NCBI RefSeq assembly: GCF_000209655.1
Contig: NC_015458.1
Coordinates: forward strand, 2,728,001-2,792,000
DNA: 64,000 bases
Direction: 5' to 3'
Source of the DNA: Pusillimonas sp. T7-7
GTDB lineage: Bacteria > Pseudomonadota > Gammaproteobacteria > Burkholderiales > Burkholderiaceae_B
The notes under the pieces are model-generated. The model had not been told where the DNA came from, made no database searches, and saw only the letters and a program-made list of their open reading frames with translations. The translations under genes and the position numbers were made by a program. Shown here piece by piece: positions 45,569 through 58,098 of this stretch (position 1 is the first letter of the stretch; each line of letters starts with the position of its first letter).

Positions 45569-46978
45569 TCAGGCTGCCTTGCGCGCACCCCTGCTCATGA
45601 AGATGGCCAGGCCCGGAGCGCAGGCAAATACAAAGAACAGGGCTGCAGCTGCTTGCTGCGCGCCCTGCAAGCCTCCTGGCTGAGTAAACCCCGCTGCGTT
45701 GGTGACCATGCCGGCCAGGGCCGCACCCATGGCCATGGCATACAGCTGCAAGGTGGTAATGGCTGCAGACGCCATGTTTTCCTGCCCTTTCGGCGCCGAC
45801 TTGAATACGCGCGTGAGCAGGTTGGGCCAGCACAAGCCTACCCCCAACCCTACACCCAGTAGCGGCACAATCAGCCAATCGGCCGCGTGACTGCTGTCAT
45901 GCGATAGCCCGCCCAAGGGCATCATGATGGCCAGCAGAGCCAGCGACACAGTCGACACAACAGGCCCCGTCCGGATCAGCCGATTCGCGGTCGCCGATGA
46001 GCGGCCCGAGCTGATGAACGATCCCAAAGTCCAGCCCGCCGACATCAAGGCCGTCCAGTAGCCTGCCATCAAAGGGCTTTTGGCATGTATGACTTGCAGA
46101 AAGTATGGAATATAGATCTCAGTTGTCACGCCTATGCTCAGCAGGCAGATGCAGGCATACAGGCTGCCCAGTGCCGTACGGGCTGAATAAGAGCCTGTGG
46201 GGAAAAGCCGTATGCTGGCCCGGTTGTCAGCCTTGGCAATCAATACCGCCATGAGCAGCCCCGCGGCAATGCCCGCGATGTTCCAGCCCCAGTCCGGCGA
46301 CAGGCTGGCGACCGACACCAGCAGCACCGACCCAGCCAGAAGGGCGATCTTTCCCAGCGGACTTCGCGCATGTTTGGCGCTTGCACTGAGCTGTTGGCGT
46401 ATTTGCGTATAGACCAGCAAAGCCAGCAGTCCGGCGATCGGCAGCACAGCCCAGAACGCCAGGCGCCAGTGCCCGGTTTGAGCAAAAATGCCGCCTATGG
46501 CCGGCCCTGCAAGCGTGGCCACCCCCCACATGCTGGACACCAGCACCATGGCGCGCGACCACAAGCGCTCATCGAACACTATGCGCACGGCCGAATAGCT
46601 CAGACCCAGCAATAGGCCGCCGCCAAAGCCCTGGGCGGTACGTCCCAGCAGCAACTGAGGCATGCTGGGCGACATGGCGCACACGGTGGTACCCAGCATG
46701 AACACGGCAATGGCCCACAAGAAAGCGTGTCGCAGGCCAAACCGGTCAAGGAACTGAGGAGACAGCGCCGAACCGAGAATGGACGCTACGACAAACAGCG
46801 TGGTGTTCCAGGCGTAATATTCCAGGCCGCCTATGTCGCCGACGACCGACGGCAAAATAGTCGTCACAATATAAACATTGACGGCGTGCACCGCCACGCC
46901 CCCCGCCAGAGCCAGCGACCGCAGACCATTACGGCCTTTTAAAAGCTCAGACCATGAGCCTGTATGTGTGTTGCGCAT
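45569..46978 (-). CDS. MFS transporter, EmrB/QacA-like
   Basis: The 469-residue inner-membrane protein has about 12-14 helices. Typical motifs are VNVYIVTTILPSVVGDIGGLEYYAW near helix 1 (two pieces), the LDRFGLRHAFLWA loop (motif A) and GRTAQGFGGGLLLGLSYSAVR (motif C-like GxxxGPxxGG follows as LAGPAIGGIF). The start at 46978 is favoured over upstream in-frame codons because the protein then begins with a normal amphipathic leader. Probably a drug or metabolite exporter. Confidence 0.88.
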   Translation of the reverse strand: MRNTHTGSWSELLKGRNGLRSLALAGGVAVHAVNVYIVTTILPSVVGDIGGLEYYAWNTTLFVVASILGSALSPQFLDRFGLRHAFLWAIAVFMLGTTVCAMSPSMPQLLLGRTAQGFGGGLLLGLSYSAVRIVFDERLWSRAMVLVSSMWGVATLAGPAIGGIFAQTGHWRLAFWAVLPIAGLLALLVYTQIRQQLSASAKHARSPLGKIALLAGSVLLVSVASLSPDWGWNIAGIAAGLLMAVLIAKADNRASIRLFPTGSYSARTALGSLYACICLLSIGVTTEIYIPYFLQVIHAKSPLMAGYWTALMSAGWTLGSFISSGRSSATANRLIRTGPVVSTVSLALLAIMMPLGGLSHDSSHAADWLIVPLLGVGLGVGLCWPNLLTRVFKSAPKGQENMASAAITTLQLYAMAMGAALAGMVTNAAGFTQPGGLQGAQQAAAALFFVFACAPGLAIFMSRGARKAA

Positions 46979-47036
46979 AAACCTGCCGGATTCTTGTTGC
47001 CCGCGTATGGAACGAAGCTTGCTGACGCAAACAGGC

Positions 47037-47249
47037 CTAATAATGCGGCGGTTTCTCGTGCGCGTATGGATCGGCGCCAGCGCCATCGCTGGCGGCTTCT
47101 TCCAGACGCTTGATCAGCGCCGTACATAATGCGCGCAATTCATCTATTTGCTTGTGCTGCAGATAGACCTGATCATTCAGACTCTGGATCAGGTCTTCCT
47201 GGGCTGTCAGTTTTATTTCGATATCGACCAGACGATGCTCAATAGTCAC
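47037..47249 (-). CDS. slyX: SlyX family protein
   Basis: The 70-residue coiled-coil protein (RLVDIEIKLTAQEDLIQSLN, then IDELRALCTALIKRL) ends with the SlyX tail HEKPPHY. Function is unknown in the family. It sits 12 bases downstream of acnA on the same strand and may be co-transcribed. Confidence 0.88.
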   Translation of the reverse strand: MTIEHRLVDIEIKLTAQEDLIQSLNDQVYLQHKQIDELRALCTALIKRLEEAASDGAGADPYAHEKPPHY

Positions 47250-47261
47250 GCTTTGGGCCGC

Positions 47262-50144
<2,883 letters not shown>

Positions 50145-50294
50145 TCATGTTCACGCCCGTATATAAAGAACACCCGGCCTGCTCTGGCGGCTTGCCCTGA
50201 ACTTGGCCGGAAACCCCTCGATGAGTCATTTATTCTTCACAAATTCAGTTCGCCACATCGGTTAACATAGGGGATTACCCTTACCGGATGTCGA

Positions 50295-50633
50295 ATGACC
50301 TATCTAGTCACCGAAGCCTGCATACAGTGCAAATACACGGATTGCGTCACGGTCTGCCCCATGGATTGCTTCATGGAAGGTCCGAATTTCCTGGTCATCA
50401 ACCCCGATGAATGCATAGACTGCTCGATCTGCGTCGCTGAATGCCCGCTGGGCGCCATTGTCAGCGACCATGAAGTAGCCGACGAGCAGCGCCACTTTAT
50501 AGACCTCAATCGCCAGCTTTCACAGCATCCGGCCTGGAAACGCATCAGTCGGGCCAAAGCCCCTCTTTCCGACCATGAACATTGGGCCACCGTCAAAGAC
50601 AAGCTGTCTTTGCTCGAAATCGAGCCTACCTGA
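50295..50633 (+). CDS. fdxA: Seven-iron ferredoxin FdxA
   Basis: The 112-residue electron carrier has cysteines at 9, 12, 17, 21, 25, 40, 43, 46 and 50 (CIQCKYTDC, VCPMDC, DECIDCSICVAECP) for one 3Fe-4S and one 4Fe-4S cluster, as in FdxA of Azotobacter. The C-terminal 50 residues are the usual FdxA extension. It is divergent from acnA across a 219-base gap in which I could not assign a firm promoter. Confidence 0.94.
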   Translation: MTYLVTEACIQCKYTDCVTVCPMDCFMEGPNFLVINPDECIDCSICVAECPLGAIVSDHEVADEQRHFIDLNRQLSQHPAWKRISRAKAPLSDHEHWATVKDKLSLLEIEPT

Positions 50634-50664
50634 AGGCGGCCTGCCAACACCACAGGTTTCGGAC

Positions 50665-50681
50665 AATAGCCGTAGGCTATT
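50665..50681 (+). terminator. Hairpin after fdxA
   Basis: AATAGCC-GTA-GGCTATT is a perfect 7-bp stem with a 3-nt loop, 32 bases after the fdxA stop. No U-tract follows, so it may be a weak or Rho-assisted end. Confidence 0.35.
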
Positions 50682-50713
50682 AAGCAGATCAACACAAACA
50701 ACTTCACTCCGTT

Positions 50714-50732
50714 AATGATAGCTATTATCATT
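50714..50732. promoter_or_regulatory. Fur-like box before the DUF2061 gene
   Basis: AATGATA-N5-TATCATT is a perfect inverted repeat. Its core TGATAGC-T-ATTATCA (50716-50730) matches the 7-1-7 Fur consensus TGATAAT-n-ATTATCA except at two bases. It lies 30 bases before the DUF2061 ATG, where a repressor would block transcription. Confidence 0.6.
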
Positions 50733-50761
50733 TAATAAAACGCAGTCGATAGGAGAAGTTT

Positions 50762-50998
50762 ATGTTGTTGCTAGCCCAAAAAACCAGTCAGGTCGCTTTG
50801 CACATGTCGGTTGCCTTTGGCGTGACTTACGCGTTCACAGGCTCCTTGGCTACAGGCGGCCTGGCTGCCATACTGGAGCCTATCTGCAACGTGCTGCTCT
50901 TGCCGCTGCACGATCGATTGTGGGGCAAATTGCGTTCTCAGCCTCGCGCCGATTCACGCTCGACTACTGACGCGCTTTTGCCACTGGCCAGCCAATAG
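50762..50998 (+). CDS. DUF2061 small membrane protein
   Basis: The 78-residue protein matches the DUF2061 pattern: an initial QKTSQVALHMSVAFGVTYAFTGS segment (one helix with the conserved His and TGS) and a second hydrophobic segment LAAILEPICNVLLLPLHDRLW. The family is of unknown function. The start has AGGAGAAG 5 bases upstream. A Fur-like box covers the promoter region, which suggests iron-responsive expression. Confidence 0.8.
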   Translation: MLLLAQKTSQVALHMSVAFGVTYAFTGSLATGGLAAILEPICNVLLLPLHDRLWGKLRSQPRADSRSTTDALLPLASQ

Positions 50999-51143
50999 CC
51001 CAGGCCGATGACCGCCAGGGCGCTGGCCGCAAAAGGTAAGGGCCGGTATAAGCAGGCAGGCTCACGATACGCAGATTTTCCTTGGATGCACGCGGCGCGG
51101 TGACTAGTTCAGCGCTTCCTTAGATTCACTCGGGCACTGTTTC

Positions 51144-52040
51144 ATGATCGATTTCAAGCAAATAGATGCATTCGTATGGGTAGCTGAACTAGGCAGTTTT
51201 CGCGCTGCGGCAGAGAAACTCAATACCACCCAGCCTGCCATTTCCCAGCGTATCGCCGCCCTTGAGTCCATCATGACGGTACGCCTCTTCGAACGCGGAG
51301 CCCGCGGAATCAAGCTGACTGAAAAAGGCCAGGAGTTGCTGTCGCACGCACAGCGCATGCTGGAGTTGCGCAACGACATGCTTCGTGTGGCTCAGTCGCG
51401 TAACGCCGTTCGCGGCACATTGCGACTAGGCACCTCTGAAACGCTGGTGCAAACCTGGTTGCATGATCTGATCGACGAGCTGCATCAGAAGCACCCTGCT
51501 CTGGTGGTCGAAATCCATGTAGATACCACCCATGTATTAAGGGGGCTGCTTGCGTCGCACCAGATTGATCTGGCCATGCTGCTTGGGCCCACTCAAGAAC
51601 CCAAGGAATGCCACCTGCACTTGTGCGACTACGAGCTGGCATGGGTGGCCAGCCCTGTACTCAAGCTGCATGGGCGAAAAGTCACGATTACCGAATTGGG
51701 CCGCTACCCGGTCATCACCTACCCATCGGTCAGCCAGCCATACCACGCGGTAAAAAACTCCCTGCTCGAAGCCGGGATCAAGGCACCCAGGATTTATGGC
51801 AGTGCGTCAATGAGCACCATCGTCCAGATGACCTTGCGCGGCATAGGCCCCAGCGTCATTGCTCCGGCCGTTATTGAACAAGAGGTGGCGCAAGGCAAGC
51901 TATGCCTACTGGATGTTGCCAAGACACCGCCGCCGCTGAGCTTTTATGCTTGCTGGATAGACTCTCCGGACAGCCACACCATGCGCACGGTTGCCCGCCT
52001 GGCGCAACGCATCGCAAAAGCGTCAACCGCCCAGACATAA
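51144..52040 (+). CDS. LysR-family regulator of the downstream catabolic cluster
   Basis: The 298-residue product has an N-terminal winged helix (FKQIDAFVWVAELGSFRAAAEKLNTTQPAISQRI across residues 4-40, in adjacent parts) and a LysR ligand domain (GTLRLGTSETLVQTWL, ISHELGR-like segments). It is encoded on the same strand, 94 bases upstream of the DUF1445 gene. It is the most likely regulator of the first TRAP-amidase group, though the same-strand arrangement is less common for LysR. The inducer is unknown. Confidence 0.88.
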   Translation: MIDFKQIDAFVWVAELGSFRAAAEKLNTTQPAISQRIAALESIMTVRLFERGARGIKLTEKGQELLSHAQRMLELRNDMLRVAQSRNAVRGTLRLGTSETLVQTWLHDLIDELHQKHPALVVEIHVDTTHVLRGLLASHQIDLAMLLGPTQEPKECHLHLCDYELAWVASPVLKLHGRKVTITELGRYPVITYPSVSQPYHAVKNSLLEAGIKAPRIYGSASMSTIVQMTLRGIGPSVIAPAVIEQEVAQGKLCLLDVAKTPPPLSFYACWIDSPDSHTMRTVARLAQRIAKASTAQT

Positions 52041-52134
52041 GAATTCTTTATGACCCTGCATACGAACTAACAATTGGACAGGCTCCGCAAGTTCGGTGCA
52101 ATCTAGAAGCTGTATCCATCGGTATAGAGCTTTC

Positions 52135-52947
52135 ATGCGTCAAGACACCGCCCTCCTCTGCAAGACGCCCGCACCCGAGGCGGCCCGTTGCCGCGCCTCG
52201 ATTCGCCATGGCGCACACACAGGCCCTACCTCTGGCCTGGCGCATGGCTATGTGCAAGCCAACCTGATGATATTGCCCAAGAGCCTGGCCGATGAGTTCC
52301 TGCTGTTCTGCCAGCGCAATCCCAAGCCCTGCCCCCTGCTGGCGGTCACCGAACCCGGCCAACACTCCTTGCCCGCATTGGGACAGGACATCGACCTGCG
52401 CAGCGATGTACCCAAGTATCGCGTCTGGCGCCACGGAGAATTGGTGGCAGAGCCAGACAACCTTATGGATATCTGGCGTGACGACCTGGTGTCATTCGCG
52501 ATTGGCTGCTCGTTTTCGTTCGAAGAAGCACTGTTGGCCAACGGCATCGACATCCGCCATATCAGCCAGGGCAGGAATGTGCCCATGTACCGAACCAACA
52601 TTGCCACCGCCAGCACGCGCAGCCTGCACGGCCCCCTGGTTGTATCAATGCGGCCCATGAAAGCCAGCGACGCCATACGTGCCGTCCAGATCACATCCCG
52701 CTTCCCGGCTGTGCATGGCGCGCCCATTCACCTGGGCGATCCTGCTCTTATCGGCATCCAAAATATAGATCAACCCGACTACGGCGATTCCGTTCATATA
52801 AACGAGGGCGAGATCCCCGTGTTCTGGGCTTGTGGCGTTACACCGCAATCCGTCATCAACACAGTCAAGCCGGTATTCAGCATTACACATGCACCCGGCC
52901 ATATGCTGATTACCGATATCAGCAACGCCAGCCTGGCTTCGTTCTAA
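52135..52947 (+). CDS. DUF1445 protein, putative hydro-lyase / D-glutamate cyclase type
   Basis: The 270-residue cytoplasmic protein has the DUF1445 signature [20 protein letters not shown] then [10 protein letters not shown] and a C-terminal [15 protein letters not shown]. Members are annotated as putative hydro-lyases, and the human C14orf159 protein with a DUF1445-type domain is a D-glutamate cyclase. Here it leads an operon with a DctPQM importer, DUF2848 protein and amidase. That suggests a role in interconverting a cyclic (lactam-like) and open amino-acid or acid form; this is inference. The ATG at 52135 is favoured by family length. Confidence 0.82.
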   Translation: MRQDTALLCKTPAPEAARCRASIRHGAHTGPTSGLAHGYVQANLMILPKSLADEFLLFCQRNPKPCPLLAVTEPGQHSLPALGQDIDLRSDVPKYRVWRHGELVAEPDNLMDIWRDDLVSFAIGCSFSFEEALLANGIDIRHISQGRNVPMYRTNIATASTRSLHGPLVVSMRPMKASDAIRAVQITSRFPAVHGAPIHLGDPALIGIQNIDQPDYGDSVHINEGEIPVFWACGVTPQSVINTVKPVFSITHAPGHMLITDISNASLASF

Positions 52948-52987
52948 CCCAGCCAGCTTTGTTTTTGCTATTCCCGAGGAGACCACC

Positions 52988-54046
52988 ATGAAGAAAATAT
53001 TATTATCAACACTAGCCGCCAGCACCTTGCTTATTGGCGCCAACAGCATGGCGCAGGAAAAAGTTTCGGGCCTGCCCGAAACGCAATTGCAAGTCGTGGG
53101 CGGGCTAAGCAATCTGACCGCCTATCGCAATCACGAGCAGCCGTTCTGGACCAAAACCGTTCCTGAACTATCTGATGGCAAGGTCACTGCGACCATCAAG
53201 GGCTTCAATGAAATGGGCCTGAAAGGGCCTGAGATACTTCGCCTCATCGGGCAGGGCGTCATCCCCATCGGCACAGCGACGATCGCCTACTTTGCCAGTG
53301 ACAACCCCATCAATGAGGCCATCGACTTGGCCGGCCTGGCTCCCGACGTCAAAATTGCGCGCGAAATCACCGATGTGTTCCAGCCTGTGTACGAGAAGTT
53401 CTACGCCAAGAACGGCATCAAGGTACTGGGCTTTTCCACCTATCCTGCTCAAGTGTTGTTCTGCAATGCAGACATCAACGATCTGTCAGATGTGAAAGGC
53501 AAGAAAGTCCGTACCAGCAGCCGCACAACGGCTGAATTCGTCCAGGCTTTGGGCGGATCCAGTGTGACCATACCCTTTGGTGAGGTGGTGCCCGCCTTGC
53601 AGAACGGCGTGGTCGATTGCGCCATTACCGGATCGATGTCTGGCTATTCCGCCAAATGGTACGAAGTCAGCACACACCTATATGCGCTGCCCATCAACTG
53701 GAACCAGCAAATACACGCCGCCAACCAGGCTTACTGGGACAAGCTCGACCCCAAGGTCCAGGACTTTCTGCAGAAAAACATCACGCTCATGACAGACGAC
53801 ATCTGGGATGCCGCCGCCAAAGAAACCCAGGAAGGCTATGATTGCAATACGGGCGCCGACGCCTGCAGCCAGCCTGTCAAGGGCAAGATGAAGCTGGTGG
53901 AACCCACCGAGGCTGATCGCGAGCTGCTGAAGAAAATCGCAGCAGAAACCGTAGTTCCAAAATGGGCGGCCCGCTGCTCGGCCGAATGCGTTCAAGACTT
54001 CAACGCAACCATAGGCAAGAAACTGGGCATCACGGCCAGCAAGTAG
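52988..54046 (+). CDS. dctP: TRAP transporter receptor (DctP family)
   Basis: A 352-residue periplasmic receptor with a signal peptide cleaved near residue 22 (GANSMA). It has the DctP pattern: FCNADINDLSDVKGKKVRT (part), SSVTIPFGEVVPALQNGVVDCAI and a conserved Arg-containing binding-site helix. The sequence starts with KVSGLPETQLQVVG, less like C4-dicarboxylate DctP. dctQ and dctM follow, completing a three-gene TRAP importer. Carboxylate or amide-acid substrate likely, not known. Confidence 0.9.
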   Translation: MKKILLSTLAASTLLIGANSMAQEKVSGLPETQLQVVGGLSNLTAYRNHEQPFWTKTVPELSDGKVTATIKGFNEMGLKGPEILRLIGQGVIPIGTATIAYFASDNPINEAIDLAGLAPDVKIAREITDVFQPVYEKFYAKNGIKVLGFSTYPAQVLFCNADINDLSDVKGKKVRTSSRTTAEFVQALGGSSVTIPFGEVVPALQNGVVDCAITGSMSGYSAKWYEVSTHLYALPINWNQQIHAANQAYWDKLDPKVQDFLQKNITLMTDDIWDAAAKETQEGYDCNTGADACSQPVKGKMKLVEPTEADRELLKKIAAETVVPKWAARCSAECVQDFNATIGKKLGITASK

Positions 54047-54059
54047 TCACTATGTACTC

Positions 54060-54079
54060 GCGGCGGCATCAGCCGCCGC
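54060..54079 (+). other. Hairpin between dctP and dctQ
   Basis: GCGGCGGC-ATCA-GCCGCCGC is a perfect 8-bp stem with a 4-nt loop, 14 bases after the dctP stop. It likely limits read-through or protects the receptor mRNA, giving more receptor than permease. Confidence 0.5.
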
Positions 54080-54102
54080 CGAACCATTGACTGGTGACCG
54101 AC

Positions 54103-54726
54103 ATGAACGACTCCACCGAACGCTACCCGCAGCTTGCCCGGCTGCTTACTTACGCCACAACACTGTCACGCATCGCCATCTGGGTGGCCGGCAGCCTGAC
54201 TTTGCTCAGCGCCCTATACATAACCGCCGACATCATCACCAGAAAACTCCTTGGCTTCCCCCTGGGAGGTGCTGATGAGCTGTCGGGCTATGCTTTTGCC
54301 ATCAGCATTTCATGGGCGCTTTCATTTGCCACCCTGCAGCGCGCCAACATCCGCATAGACGCGCTTTACCAACTGCTGCCACCCCGGTTGTGCGCAATAC
54401 TCGACTGGGTGGCCCTGGTCGCGCTGGCTGTCTTCATCGCCTACCTGACACGCTACGCCGCTGACGTCTCCATGCTTTCATGGACGCGGAATGCAAGCGC
54501 CAATACCGTCATGGCCACACCGCTGTGGATACCGCAGTTCCTATGGCTCGCCGGTCTGACCTGGCTATGCATCGTACTGGCCCTGATGCTGATACGCTCC
54601 TCGCTGGCTCTGGCCACCGGAGACACCGCCGCAATCAGTGCACTGTGCGGCATACGCAGCACACAAGAAGAAGCGGACGAAGAGGCCGAAGCCGGCGAGA
54701 AAATGGTATTGGGAGGCCCGCAATGA
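54103..54726 (+). CDS. dctQ: TRAP transporter small permease (DctQ)
   Basis: The 207-residue inner-membrane protein has four hydrophobic segments and the DctQ pattern RKLLGFPLGGADELSGYAFAISISWALSFATLQRANIRID (in adjacent pieces). The start at 54103 has GGTGA five bases upstream; an in-frame GTG at 54094 is possible. Its stop overlaps the dctM ATG by four bases (ATGA). Confidence 0.88.
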   Translation: MNDSTERYPQLARLLTYATTLSRIAIWVAGSLTLLSALYITADIITRKLLGFPLGGADELSGYAFAISISWALSFATLQRANIRIDALYQLLPPRLCAILDWVALVALAVFIAYLTRYAADVSMLSWTRNASANTVMATPLWIPQFLWLAGLTWLCIVLALMLIRSSLALATGDTAAISALCGIRSTQEEADEEAEAGEKMVLGGPQ

Positions 54727-56006
54727 TTACGACATCCCTGGTTCTACTGCTGGTCCTGATCGGCATCAGCATCCCGGTGGGTGCGGCGCTGGGCGTACTG
54801 GGCCTGATCCTGGACCCTCTTTATTCAATGCTGCCGCTCACCCGCGCGATAGGCGAAGTATCGTGGTCGACCAGCAATGAGTTCCTGCTGGTTGCCATTC
54901 CCCTGTTCATCATGCTGGGTGAAATACTGCTGCGCTCGGGGCTGGCCGAAAGAATGTACAACGCCATGAGCATGTGGCTGTCATGGCTGCCCGGCGGCCT
55001 GATGCACGCGAACATTGGCGCCAGTGCCTTGTTCGCCGCAACATCGGGTTCCAGTGTCGCCACGGCCGCAACCGTTGGCACCGTCGCCCTGCCCCAGATC
55101 AGAAAGAAGGGCTATAACGAGCCTTTGTTTCTTGGCAGCCTAGCCGCTGGCGGAACACTGGGCATACTGATACCCCCTTCCATCAATCTGATCATCTACG
55201 GCGTCCTGACCAACACCTCAGTGCCTCGTCTGTACCTGGCGGGCATCATTCCCGGTCTGGCCATGGCCGTCCTATTCATGCTTTCCATCGTGGCAGCCTG
55301 CCTGGTCAGGCCCAAGTGGGGTGGTCAGAAAGTCACCGCCAGCTGGCGCGAACGCCTGCTTGGCCTGGTGCACCTGCTGCCGCCGCTGGGCATCTTCCTG
55401 CTGGTTGTAGGGTCTATTTATGCCGGCATCGCCACACCCACCGAAGCCGCAGCACTGGGTGTGGTCGGCGCCCTGATTCTGGCGGCCTGCATGCGGCGGC
55501 TGACGCTGGGCATGCTGCGCGAAGTCATGGAAGGCACCATGAAAGCCACCGCCATGATCATGCTGATCGTTATAGGCGCCGCTTTCCTGAACTTCATCAT
55601 GTCGGCTACAGGCCTGACTACCGCACTGACCAACACCATTTCGGACCTGAATGTCTCACCGTCGACAATGCTGCTGATGCTAGTGGTCTTTTACCTGGTG
55701 CTGGGCTGCTTCATGGAAACCTTGTCCATGATGATCACCACCATTCCGATCGTGGCGCCCATTATGTTCGCCCTGGGTTTCGATCCCGTATGGCTGGGCA
55801 TCGTCATCATCATCCTGATCGAGGTCGCCCTCATCACTCCGCCCGTGGGGCTGAACCTGTTCGTGGTCCAAAGCCTGCGTAAAAGCGGCAGCATGAACGA
55901 CGTCATGATAGGCAGTCTGCCTTTCGTGATCATGCTGCTCGCCATGGTCGGCCTGCTGGCCTGGGTGCCCGACCTGGCCCTGTGGCTGCCGCATATTTTC
56001 AGCTAA
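54723..56006 (+). CDS. dctM: TRAP transporter large permease (DctM)
   Basis: The 427-residue inner-membrane protein has about 12 helices with SGLAERMYNAMSMWLSWLPGG, FAATSGSSVATAATVGTVALP and GGTLGILIPPSINLIIYGVLT, all DctM hallmarks. Starts by a 4-base overlap with dctQ, so translation is coupled. The partner receptor gene is two genes upstream. It ends 22 bases before the DUF2848 gene, which supports one transcription unit. Confidence 0.94.
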   Translation: MITTSLVLLLVLIGISIPVGAALGVLGLILDPLYSMLPLTRAIGEVSWSTSNEFLLVAIPLFIMLGEILLRSGLAERMYNAMSMWLSWLPGGLMHANIGASALFAATSGSSVATAATVGTVALPQIRKKGYNEPLFLGSLAAGGTLGILIPPSINLIIYGVLTNTSVPRLYLAGIIPGLAMAVLFMLSIVAACLVRPKWGGQKVTASWRERLLGLVHLLPPLGIFLLVVGSIYAGIATPTEAAALGVVGALILAACMRRLTLGMLREVMEGTMKATAMIMLIVIGAAFLNFIMSATGLTTALTNTISDLNVSPSTMLLMLVVFYLVLGCFMETLSMMITTIPIVAPIMFALGFDPVWLGIVIIILIEVALITPPVGLNLFVVQSLRKSGSMNDVMIGSLPFVIMLLAMVGLLAWVPDLALWLPHIFS

Positions 56007-56028
56007 TACATAATCTGCGAGTAAAGAT

Positions 56029-56712
56029 ATGAAGCTTTCTTTTGAACTGATCACCGCCGAGCCAGCAGCAAGCATCCAAGTCGATATCAAGACCTGCATT
56101 GTGGCCGGCTGGGCAGGCCGCGACCGGGCTGCCATTGAGCATCACATAGAAGAGCTGGCCGAGCTGGGTGTACCCCGCCCCAGCGCCGTACCTTTGTATT
56201 ACCGCATCGCGTCCAATCAACTGACACAAGACAATGAAGTGGAAGTTGTAGGCGACGGATCCTCGGGCGAGGCTGAAGTATTTATTTTTTCGCACCAGGG
56301 AAAAACGTTGATCAGTCTGGCATCCGACCACACCGACCGCAAGCTTGAAGCACATAGCGTGGCGCTGTCCAAGCAATTATGCGCCAAGCCGGTTGCGCGT
56401 ACCGCATGGATCTATGATGACGTCGCCGCTTACTGGGACGAGCTTATCTTGCGGGCATGGATAGAAGAGGACGGAGGCCGCGTGCTGTATCAAGAGGGTC
56501 CGCTGGCCTTGCTGCGACACCCCATGGAGCTGATTGAAGACCATTTTGGACAGCGGGCCATTCCCGAACACGCAGGCATGACTTGCGGTACGGTCGCCGC
56601 CATAGGACCCATCAGGCCATCACCCACTTTCACTATGGAGCTGTTTGATCCGCAGCGCGAACGCAGCATCCGGCACAGCTATACTTTACGGATCCTGCCC
56701 GAAGTCGCCTGA
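56029..56712 (+). CDS. DUF2848 protein (fumarylacetoacetate-hydrolase-like)
   Basis: The 227-residue protein resembles DUF2848 proteins, which I place near the fumarylacetoacetate hydrolase fold (segments LGVPRPSAVPLYYRIASN, SDHTDRKLEAHSVALSKQLCAKP, TMELFDPQRERSIRHSY). The family has no proven reaction. It is commonly found beside amidases, and here it lies between dctM and the amidase gene, with 22- and 42-base gaps. It probably acts on the amidase substrate or product; that is inference. Confidence 0.8.
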   Translation: MKLSFELITAEPAASIQVDIKTCIVAGWAGRDRAAIEHHIEELAELGVPRPSAVPLYYRIASNQLTQDNEVEVVGDGSSGEAEVFIFSHQGKTLISLASDHTDRKLEAHSVALSKQLCAKPVARTAWIYDDVAAYWDELILRAWIEEDGGRVLYQEGPLALLRHPMELIEDHFGQRAIPEHAGMTCGTVAAIGPIRPSPTFTMELFDPQRERSIRHSYTLRILPEVA

Positions 56713-56754
56713 CTTGGCGCTACGGTTTTCATAGACCCTCACAACAGAAACGAT

Positions 56755-58098
56755 ATGCTGCCCACACTGACCGAACTGCAAACAGCGCTCAATAAGGGCG
56801 AAACGACTTCTGTGAAGCTGACCCAGGCCGCCCTGGAACGCATCCAGGCGCAAGATGGCGAAGGTGCGCGCGTTTATACGCGAGTCTATGAAACCCAGGC
56901 TCTGGCAGCGGCACAAGCATCAGACCTGCTGCGCGCAGTCGGCCCCGCCCGTTCGCCCATAGATGGACTGCCCGTATCGGTCAAAGACCTTTTCGATATT
57001 TCCGGCGACACAACGCTGGCGGGCTCCACCGTGCTGAAAGATGCTCCCGCCGCCCAACAGAACGCGCTGATTGTGCAGCGCCTGATCGGCGCAGGCGCGG
57101 TCATCATGGGCAAGACCAATATGACTGAGTTCGCCTTTTCAGGATTGGGCCTGAATCCGCACTATGGCACACCCAGCAGCCCCTGGGACAGGGCCAACAA
57201 GCGCATTCCGGGCGGCTCCTCTTCGGGCGCGGGCGTGTCAGTGGCCGACCAGATGGCCGTCGCCGCCATAGGAACGGACACCGGTGGATCAGTACGTATT
57301 CCGTCTGCCTTTTGCGGGCTGACCGGCTTCAAACCCACCGCTAGGCGCATTTCGCAAACCGGAGCCTTGCCGCTGTCTTTCAGCCTGGACTCCATCGGCC
57401 CCCTGGCCGCCTCGGTATCGTGCTGCGCCTTGCTGGACGGTATCCTGGCAGGCCAGCCGCGCGTAATGCCTGTGGCGCCCGCATTGAAGCAGTTGCGCTT
57501 TGCCGTGCCGTCCGCAGTCGTACTGGACGGCGCCGACGACCACGTACGCCGCACCTTCGAACAAACCCTGGCCACGCTGCAAGCGGGCGGTGCTCAGGTA
57601 GATACTATTGACCTGCCGGAATTCCAGGAATTGGCCTTCATCAACCGCCAGGGCGGACTGGTGTGCGCAGAAGCCTGGGCCTGGCACGAAAAATTGCTTG
57701 AACAACATGCCGACCAGTACGACCCGCGCGTTGCATCACGCATTATGCGCGGCAAGAATATATCGACGCCCGCCTACATCGAGCTTCTGCAAACACGCTC
57801 GGCCTGGATTGCGTCGTTGCAGCAGCGCCTGCATCACTACGATGCACTGCTTATGCCTACCGTGCCAGTCGTAGCACCCACCATCAAAGAACTGCAAGAG
57901 TCCGACGAATCCTACTTCGCCGCCAACGGCCTGATTCTGCGCAACCCTACCCTCATTAATTTCTTTGATGGCTGCGCCCTGTCCATTCCTTGCCACGCTG
58001 CGGGCACAGCCCCTGTAGGCCTGATGGTTGCTGGCCCGGCCATGCACGATCAGCATATATTGAACGTAGGCGCGAGCATCGAGGCTGCATTGGCTTAG
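56755..58098 (+). CDS. Amidase of the amidase-signature family
   Basis: The 447-residue hydrolase carries the Ser-cisSer-Lys triad: Lys77 in LPVSVKDLFDI, cis-Ser155 in PGGSSSGAG and nucleophile Ser179 in GTDTGGSVRIPSAFCG, with the usual 24-residue spacing between the serines. It may hydrolyse a linear or cyclic amide; it lacks a GatA-specific context (no gatC, gatB). Together with DUF2848 and DUF1445 proteins and a DctPQM importer it forms the degradative core of the cluster. Confidence 0.92.
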   Translation: MLPTLTELQTALNKGETTSVKLTQAALERIQAQDGEGARVYTRVYETQALAAAQASDLLRAVGPARSPIDGLPVSVKDLFDISGDTTLAGSTVLKDAPAAQQNALIVQRLIGAGAVIMGKTNMTEFAFSGLGLNPHYGTPSSPWDRANKRIPGGSSSGAGVSVADQMAVAAIGTDTGGSVRIPSAFCGLTGFKPTARRISQTGALPLSFSLDSIGPLAASVSCCALLDGILAGQPRVMPVAPALKQLRFAVPSAVVLDGADDHVRRTFEQTLATLQAGGAQVDTIDLPEFQELAFINRQGGLVCAEAWAWHEKLLEQHADQYDPRVASRIMRGKNISTPAYIELLQTRSAWIASLQQRLHHYDALLMPTVPVVAPTIKELQESDESYFAANGLILRNPTLINFFDGCALSIPCHAAGTAPVGLMVAGPAMHDQHILNVGASIEAALA

